A DNA stretch of 11,153 nt from contig CM022678.1 of NCBI GenBank assembly GCA_012295275.1, positions 366,444-377,596 on the forward strand. Direction: 5' to 3'. The position numbers and the translations under genes were made by a program. Source of the stretch: Chrysomallon squamiferum. Its lineage: Eukaryota > Mollusca > Gastropoda > Neomphalida > Peltospiridae. The notes below the pieces were generated by a model. That model was not told where the DNA came from. It ran no database searches and worked only from the letters and a program-made list of their open reading frames with translations. Positions 7,190 to 11,153 of this stretch are shown piece after piece. Positions within the stretch are counted from its first letter, which is position 1. Every line of letters begins with the position of its first letter.

Positions 7190-7711
7190 TGATTGTGTGT
7201 GTGTCTGTGTGTGTGCGTGTGTGTATGTATGTGTGTATGTGTGTGTCTGTATGTGTATGTGTATGTGTGTGTGTTTGTGTGTGTCTGTGTGTGTCTGTGT
7301 ATATGTCTGTGTGTGTATGTGCTGTGTGTGTATGTGTGTGTCTGTATGTGTGTGTGTGTCTGTGAATGAGTGTGTGTCTGTGTGTGTATGTATGTGTATG
7401 TGTTTGTGTGTGTACGTGTGTGTATGTGTGTGTGTGTCTGTGTGTCTGTGTGTGTGTGTGTGTGTGTCTGTGTGTGTCTGTGTGTGTCTGTGTGTGTGTC
7501 TGTGTGTATGTGTCTGTGCGTGTGTCTGTCTGTGTATGTGTCTGTGTGTGTGTCTGTGTATGTGTGTGTCTGTGTGTGTGTCTGTCTGTGTGTGTATGTG
7601 TCTGTGTGTCTGTGTATGTGTGTATGTATGTGTGTGTGTCTGTGTGTGTGTCTGTGTGTGTGTGTGTCTGTGTGTGTGTCTGTGTGTGTGTGTGTCTGTG
7701 TGTGTGTGTGA
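7190..7711. repeat. Long degenerate (GT)n tract
   Basis: About 520 bp of GT repeats punctuated by TGTC and TGTA steps. Open frames of 113-172 codons in all three plus frames are poly Cys/Val/Leu artefacts of the repeat. Confidence 0.97.
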
Positions 7712-7908
7712 TTAGTCAGTTACCCAGCGCGTTCAATCCACAGCCATCGTTCCATCTTTGTCACCTAATAAGAAAAACTCGGCAGATCGTTCTGCGAGAC
7801 AAAAGTCCGTAACACCAAGCACTGCCGAGGTGACAGTTAATCCCGCAGTTCCTCGGCTTTTCATCACACAAGTGACAAGGCGGAAGATAAAATATATTTC
7901 GACTGTGT
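7712..7908. other. CpG-containing island between complementary microsatellites
   Basis: This 200-bp unique segment is richer in G, C and CpG than its surroundings. It is open on both strands: on the plus strand SPNKKNSADRSARQKSVTPS continues to about 7905, and on the minus strand a frame reads TAGLTVTSAVLGVTDFCLAE. Neither is recognised. It sits between (GT)n and (CA)n, so microsatellites may be the edges of an inserted element. It could be the body of a short retroposon or MITE-like element, or a surviving unique patch. Confidence 0.3.
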
Positions 7909-7909
7909 G

Positions 7910-7963
7910 CACACACACACACACACACACACAGACACACACACACACACACACAAACACACA
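7910..7963. repeat. (CA)n microsatellite
   Basis: CA repeats with single GA and AA interruptions, followed by TGTATCAGTAGG. Confidence 0.97.
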
Positions 7964-7980
7964 TGTATCAGTAGGTGTAT

Positions 7981-8083
<103 letters not shown>

Positions 8084-8198
8084 CCTGTAATACATTTTGA
8101 AACTCATTTTCTTTGTTTTCCCCGACTGTTAGTTACATGGGTTGTGGTGTATATCAGAAAGAATTTCATGTAACGAAAATAATTAAAATCTACGTAAG

Positions 8199-8227
8199 AA
8201 ATAAATAAATAAATAAATAAATAAATT
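8199..8227. repeat. (AAAT)n microsatellite
   Basis: About seven AAAT units. Confidence 0.92.
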
Positions 8228-8573
8228 TAAAAACAGAGCGTACTGCAAACAAAAGCCAGAACCGTTTCGCTACTGGAACCTGCCTCAGATCAACTTTACT
8301 TCAGAATTTCATATACTGTTTTTCATTGCTATTGATTATTTATTTATCTGATAACAAAGGATAGATTATAGTCTGTATGTAACTATACAATTTTGAACAA
8401 CATCTATTTTGGTGTAGAAGTGTGTTATCTTTCTCTTTTCTCCGAAAAACCTGTTCGCTGTCGATCTGGTGCATTTTACCTGGAACAACCAACTAGTATA
8501 CTACTTTACCTATATCCTCACTGAATCAGTTTGATACTTGTCTGGTGGACTAACAGTCATTTACCAATTAAAC

Positions 8574-8630
8574 ATGGCTGGCAAATCAAAGAACAGATTC
8601 CCACCAGAATTTCATAGACAGGAACTATAA
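8574..8630 (+). CDS. Short ORF of 18 codons, unrecognised
   Basis: The frame starts with ATG in a favourable context (AAACATGG) and reads MAGKSKNRFPPEFHRQEL before TAA. The same frame goes on after the stop with TLAHDVSDMSFTWW until TAG at 8673, which is unusually protein-like for this AT-rich DNA. It may be a small peptide ORF, the start of a broken coding exon, or chance. No splice donor allows the first stop to be skipped cleanly, and no homologous family comes to mind. Confidence 0.15.
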   Translation: MAGKSKNRFPPEFHRQEL

Positions 8631-8702
8631 ACATTAGCGCATGATGTTAGTGATATGAGTTTCACGTGGTGGTAGAATGCACAGGGTTAATCAGAGGCAG
8701 TG

Positions 8703-8750
8703 TTTTATTTTTTTTATTTTTTTTTATTTTTATTCATTTTTTTTTTCTTG
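8703..8750. repeat. T-rich low-complexity tract
   Basis: T runs broken by single A or C bases. Confidence 0.85.
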
Positions 8751-9000
8751 TATTATCTTGTAGGATGTTTGTAGAGTCATGATTTTCAGATAGTCTGGTT
8801 CGACAAAACATTCATTCAAGATATCGATATATATATCTACAGAAAACTACAGAAAACAAAACAGTATTAAGATAATGAAAGAAAAGTTGTCTATTGTTTC
8901 CAAGGGCTCTCTTTAGTTTTACATATGTTGTGTTAATGTGTGAAACACGATATGTATTCTATAAATTCTGTAAATTCATTTCAACACACACACAACACAG

Positions 9001-9061
9001 ATCACCTTAGAGAATTTCAAACTTTGGTCTTGCTTTGACAAGCGTTTCGCGGCGACATCTG
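9001..9061 (+). other. Exon-like segment ending in CTG|GTAAGA
   Basis: The segment follows ACACAG and is open in one frame reading ENFKLWSCFDKRFAATS, with CpG-bearing codons that stand out from the AT-rich flank. GTAAGA at 9062 is a near-consensus donor. There is no partner exon or known domain, so it is a weak candidate. Confidence 0.15.
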
Positions 9062-9115
9062 GTAAGAGACTTGTCTAACCTTTGTTTTCTATTTTTTTAA
9101 CGGTATAATGTTTAA

Positions 9116-9134
9116 TATATATATATATATATAC
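9116..9134. repeat. (TA)n microsatellite
   Basis: A short TA run passing into ACACAC. Confidence 0.85.
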
Positions 9135-9230
9135 ACACAAGCACACTTAAACATACAATTATACATGTTCCTTCTTTTTGTATATAAGTGTTGTTTTCGT
9201 GAATTGATTTATTTGTATTTAGCAAAAATA

Positions 9231-9234
<4 letters not shown>

Positions 9235-9327
<93 letters not shown>

Positions 9328-9382
9328 GTCTCTCTCTCTCTCTGTCTCTCTCTCTCTGTCTCTCTCTCGCTCTCTCTCTCTG
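9235..9382. repeat. (CT)n microsatellite
   Basis: A pure CT run to about 9315, then CT with regularly spaced TCTG interruptions and one CG. The open frames on both strands (Leu-Ser, Arg-Glu) are artefacts. Confidence 0.98.
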
Positions 9383-9579
9383 TACGTATATGTATATGTG
9401 TGTGTAGATGTGTTAGTATGCGTATTCGCGTGTATATGTGTGTACCTGTTTGTGTATGTGTGTATGTGTATATGTGTGTGTATGTGTGTATGTGTGTATG
9501 TGTGTATGTGTGTACGTGTTTGTGTATGTGTGTATGTGTGTGCATGTGTGTGTGTGTAGTTATGTATGTGTATATATAT
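9383..9579. repeat. (GT)n / (ATGT)n compound microsatellite
   Basis: GT repeats with many GTAT and GTAC units follow directly on the CT tract, ending in TATATATATG. Confidence 0.97.
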
Positions 9580-9664
9580 GATTAAGATAACGAATACTGC
9601 TCTGATTGTGAAAAACAGACGTGACGGGTAGATACCTGTCTGTGTATGTTTTTATATATATATG

Positions 9665-9665
<1 letters not shown>

Positions 9666-9700
<35 letters not shown>
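9666..9700. repeat. (GATA)n microsatellite
   Basis: About eight to nine GATA units preceded by a short TA run and followed by CAGATATAG. Confidence 0.97.
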
Positions 9701-9704
9701 CAGA

Positions 9705-10156
9705 TATAGAAACAGAGAATAAATGTCAGCACGCGGTTACCTAATTACTTGTAAATTGCAGTCATCGTTTAAGAAGTAATCGCACTGGAAAAATTGTGTG
9801 CCGCTTTTCACAACGCTAATTACTATATAAATTGTTATTTTGTTCTGGAATTTACACCCAGTAGACAGAATCCGGATTTGTCAATGTTTTCTTCATAACA
9901 GTTTAACGGTAGCTGGTCGGGAATCTGAAATGGTGCCGGTGTAGCAGTTGATTAGAAACCCTGGAAATCGCACATCGCTGTTATTCCCGTCTTCTGACTC
10001 ACCACTGGTGTCGACTTTGTAGGACGACGAATCTCAGTGAGATGGGAAACGTTTATATACAAACAGTTTCTCACTACTACAACAGGTGCTGTCAGTACTT
10101 TAATTAATTATTGTTTATGAAGGAAGCTGGTTTGTAAATAATTTCAAATCAGACTG
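9705..10156. other. Unique sequence of balanced composition, no gene recognised
   Basis: Composition is more even than in the first half of the window, with several CpG. Frames are short on both strands. I looked for tRNA boxes and snRNA motifs and found none. The part immediately before 10157 (AAATCA followed by TCGCAGACGAC) could be a diverged extension of the 28S match. Confidence 0.45.
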
Positions 10157-10254
10157 TCGCAGACGACTTAGTTCTCGGTCGGGGTGTCGTACTTAGTAGA
10201 GCAGCCACCTCACTGCGATCTATTGAGACTCAGCCTTTGACCAGGAGATTTGCC
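10157..10254 (+). pseudogene. 28S rRNA 3'-terminal fragment
   Basis: About 98 nt match the extreme 3' end of metazoan 28S rRNA as I remember it. In order they show AGACGAC (10161-10167), GGTCGGGGT (10177-10185), CGTAC, TAGTAGAGCAGC, CTGCGATCTATTGA (10213-10226), CTCAGCCTTTGAC, and a terminal ATTTGCC that corresponds to the mature end (TTTGTC). The match stops at the mature terminus, and what follows is unrelated, starting with a (CAG)n run. That end point suggests a retroposed copy of processed rRNA or an rRNA-derived SINE, not a broken rDNA unit. No 28S sequence is seen upstream of about 10143. It is too short to act as rRNA. Confidence 0.75.
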
Positions 10255-10260
10255 CGCAAA

Positions 10261-10279
10261 CAGCAGCAGCAGCAGCAGC
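10261..10279. repeat. (CAG)n microsatellite
   Basis: Six CAG units lie seven bases after the end of the 28S fragment. Confidence 0.9.
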
Positions 10280-10399
10280 TAAGACGGACAATATCTCTGA
10301 ATGGTGAAAAATAGAGTCTTGGCAAAAGAAAAAACACAAGAAAAGTGTTTTGATTTTTTTTTTTTTTTTTGCCGGAATGAACACGGGCTGAGGGCCATC

Positions 10400-10424
10400 G
10401 AAGAAGAAGAAGAAGAAAAAAAAA
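10400..10424. repeat. (GAA)n plus A run
   Basis: About six GAA units passing into nine A. Confidence 0.9.
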
Positions 10425-10436
10425 TGTATGTATCTG

Positions 10437-10442
<6 letters not shown>

Positions 10443-10490
<48 letters not shown>

Positions 10491-10542
10491 GGTGTGTGTG
10501 TGTGTGTGTGTGTGGTAGGTGTGTGTGTGTGTGTGTGTGTGT
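10443..10542. repeat. (GT)n microsatellite with two GGTAGGT interruptions
   Basis: Three GT blocks are separated by GGGTAGGT and GGTAGGT. The right end runs directly into the 5S-derived sequence. Open frames here are Cys-Val or His-Thr artefacts. Confidence 0.97.
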
Positions 10543-10586
10543 CTACGGCACTCGGTGTTCCCAGGCGGTCACCCATCCAAACCAGG
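10541..10586 (-). pseudogene. 5S rRNA 3' fragment
   Basis: The minus strand reads CCTGGT, then TTGGATGGGTGACCGCCTGG, then GAACACCGAGTGCCGTAGAC. This is the 3' third of eukaryotic 5S rRNA, ending at the mature terminus, with six bases (TAGTAC) missing after CCTGGT and an A for G near the end. The part kept includes the box C region of the RNA polymerase III internal control region. Box A and the intermediate element are absent, so it should not be transcribed on its own. The 3' end abuts an (AC)n tract. A 5S-derived SINE head or a retroposed 5S piece fits better than a truncated gene. Confidence 0.8.
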
Positions 10587-10606
10587 TGTACATTTTCTCT
10601 GTTTTG

Positions 10607-10975
10607 TGCGTATTGTTGTTGCCACTAATGTTTCCTAATTGATATGTAATGTCGAAATTATACAGTTTCAACACTTCGAATACATCCTACCTGAATGTTT
10701 TAAACATTGTCGTCGCCGCCTTCATTTCATTACATGGCTTATTTCCTTCTCTAATAATTCTCGTTTCGTGTTGTCGTCAAAATTACCCTCGTAGCTTTAC
10801 TGCAGATAAAAATAATCTGTAAAATCGATGCAAAGTTGCCAAGTTTGTGTGTTTAATTCCAAAAAAAGATTGTACATGGATTTAGTTTGAACTTGGTGCT
10901 GCCAAAATGTTTTTTTTTTTTGTTTTTTTTTTTGTTGTTGTTGTTTTTTTTTCTTCAATAGGGTTCAATGCGTTT
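10607..10975. other. Unique sequence then T-rich tract, no gene seen
   Basis: It contains short CpG-bearing unique DNA and a T/TTG-rich run at 10911-10951. No coding frame, tRNA or snRNA was recognised. Confidence 0.5.
10911..10951. repeat. T-rich / (TTG)n low-complexity tract
   Basis: Runs of T are separated by single G bases and a (TTG)n stretch. Confidence 0.9.
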
Positions 10976-11028
10976 AATAAATGATTCAGTTATTCTGCAG
11001 AGAAAAAAAAAAAAAAAAAAAAAAAAAA
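10952..11028 (+). pseudogene. Possible retroposed mRNA 3' end (AATAAA plus A26)
   Basis: AATAAA at 10976-10981 is followed 21 bases later by an uninterrupted run of 26 A (11003-11028), the spacing expected between a poly(A) signal and a poly(A) tail copied into DNA. The upstream sequence could be a 3'UTR but shows no coding frame. No target-site duplication of the CGCTTGCAAGAC that follows the A run was found upstream. A plain A microsatellite near a chance hexamer is the alternative. Confidence 0.3.
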
Positions 11029-11153
11029 CGCTTGCAAGACTGAGTCCACGGCACCGACGCACACTAGGCACACTGTCTGTTCAGTTAAGTCAGAAGTAAA
11101 TGTCTGCTAGACATTTTTACAAATTTATGGTTTCAGTGAAAACAATTTCCAGC
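11029..11153. other. Unique sequence to the window edge
   Basis: Balanced composition, including GTCCACGGCACCGACGC. No feature was recognised before the window ends. Confidence 0.5.

Larger units (their letters stand above)
10353..10599 (-). mobile_element. Candidate 5S-headed SINE with A tail
   Basis: Read on the minus strand the order is: a 5S rRNA 3' piece (10586 to 10541), an (AC)n tract, a (TTC)n tract, a short unique body with CCTCAGCCCGTGTTCATTCC, and an A tail of 17 (T run at 10354-10370 on the plus strand). TGTTTTG occurs at 10346-10352 and 10600-10606 and could be a target-site duplication. SINEs with 5S heads exist in animals (the SINE3 class), but the head here is 5'-truncated and lacks the A box of the internal promoter. 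Microsatellite growth would explain the odd interior. The structure is inferred, and the duplication is short and of simple sequence. Confidence 0.35.

Noticed and set aside
7197-7812. 172-, 148- and 113-codon Cys/Val-rich frames
   Set aside because: All three plus frames are open because the GT repeat has no stops. A cysteine-rich secreted protein was considered and dropped.
9108-9585. Leu-Ser, Arg-Glu and Cys-Val frames over CT and GT tracts
   Set aside because: These are microsatellite artefacts on both strands.
9705-10156. Possible tRNA or snRNA gene in the balanced-composition stretch
   Set aside because: No box A/box B pair, cloverleaf or snRNA motif was found.
10220-10642. 118-codon minus-strand and 113-codon plus-strand frames
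   Set aside because: They are composed of 28S-derived, CAG, T/A-run, GT and 5S-derived sequence, and are not coding.

Overview
The window is eukaryotic, AT-rich, non-coding-dominated DNA from an animal, most probably a lophotrochozoan and perhaps a mollusc. The grounds are very long GT, GA, CT, AAAT and GATA microsatellites, intron-like signals (pyrimidine tract plus CAG, GTGAGT and GTAAGA donors), ankyrin-type relics, and fragments of 28S and 5S rRNA that look metazoan. Bacterial features (operons, Shine-Dalgarno sites, dense ORFs) are absent. The long open frames rich in Cys/Val, His/Thr or Arg/Glu are translations of microsatellites, not genes. The species cannot be named from the sequence.

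Layout. 1-3453 is AT-rich DNA with several GT tracts. A broken ankyrin-repeat coding relic lies at about 1596-1829 (+), with a weaker protein-like relic at 219-470. Small GC-richer islands carry TGACGTCA, CCAAT, X-box-like and CACGTG sites. 3454-3653 is a 200-N assembly gap. It abuts a 77-bp tandem array (3654-4190) whose units carry a 9-bp-stem hairpin and an acceptor-like sequence. 4461-6342 (+) reads as the 3' end of an unrecognised spliced gene: two phase-compatible coding exons (4461-4538 and 4928-5043), a stop 3 nt before a strong donor, an intron holding a six-copy 44-bp array (5073-5345), and a 3'UTR exon from 5738 with two stem-loops and a poly(A) signal at 6337-6342. 6350-7190 is plain AT-rich DNA.

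From 7190 to 9580 microsatellites dominate: (GT)n, a 200-bp CpG-containing island, (CA)n, (GA)n, 1.15 kb of mixed sequence, (CT)n, then (GT)n. The CA-GA block and the CT-GT block are inverted complements of each other. 9590-11153 is a retroposon-like accumulation zone. It holds the last ~98 nt of 28S rRNA (+, 10157-10254), a 46-nt 3' piece of 5S rRNA (-, 10541-10586) heading a possible 5S-derived SINE with an A tail, and a separate AATAAA followed by A26 (10976-11028).

No complete gene is present and no operon-like or pathway logic can be read. The most interesting material is the pair of oppositely oriented rRNA-derived fragments, the decayed ankyrin exon, the hairpin-bearing tandem arrays around the 3' gene end, and the mirrored compound microsatellites.
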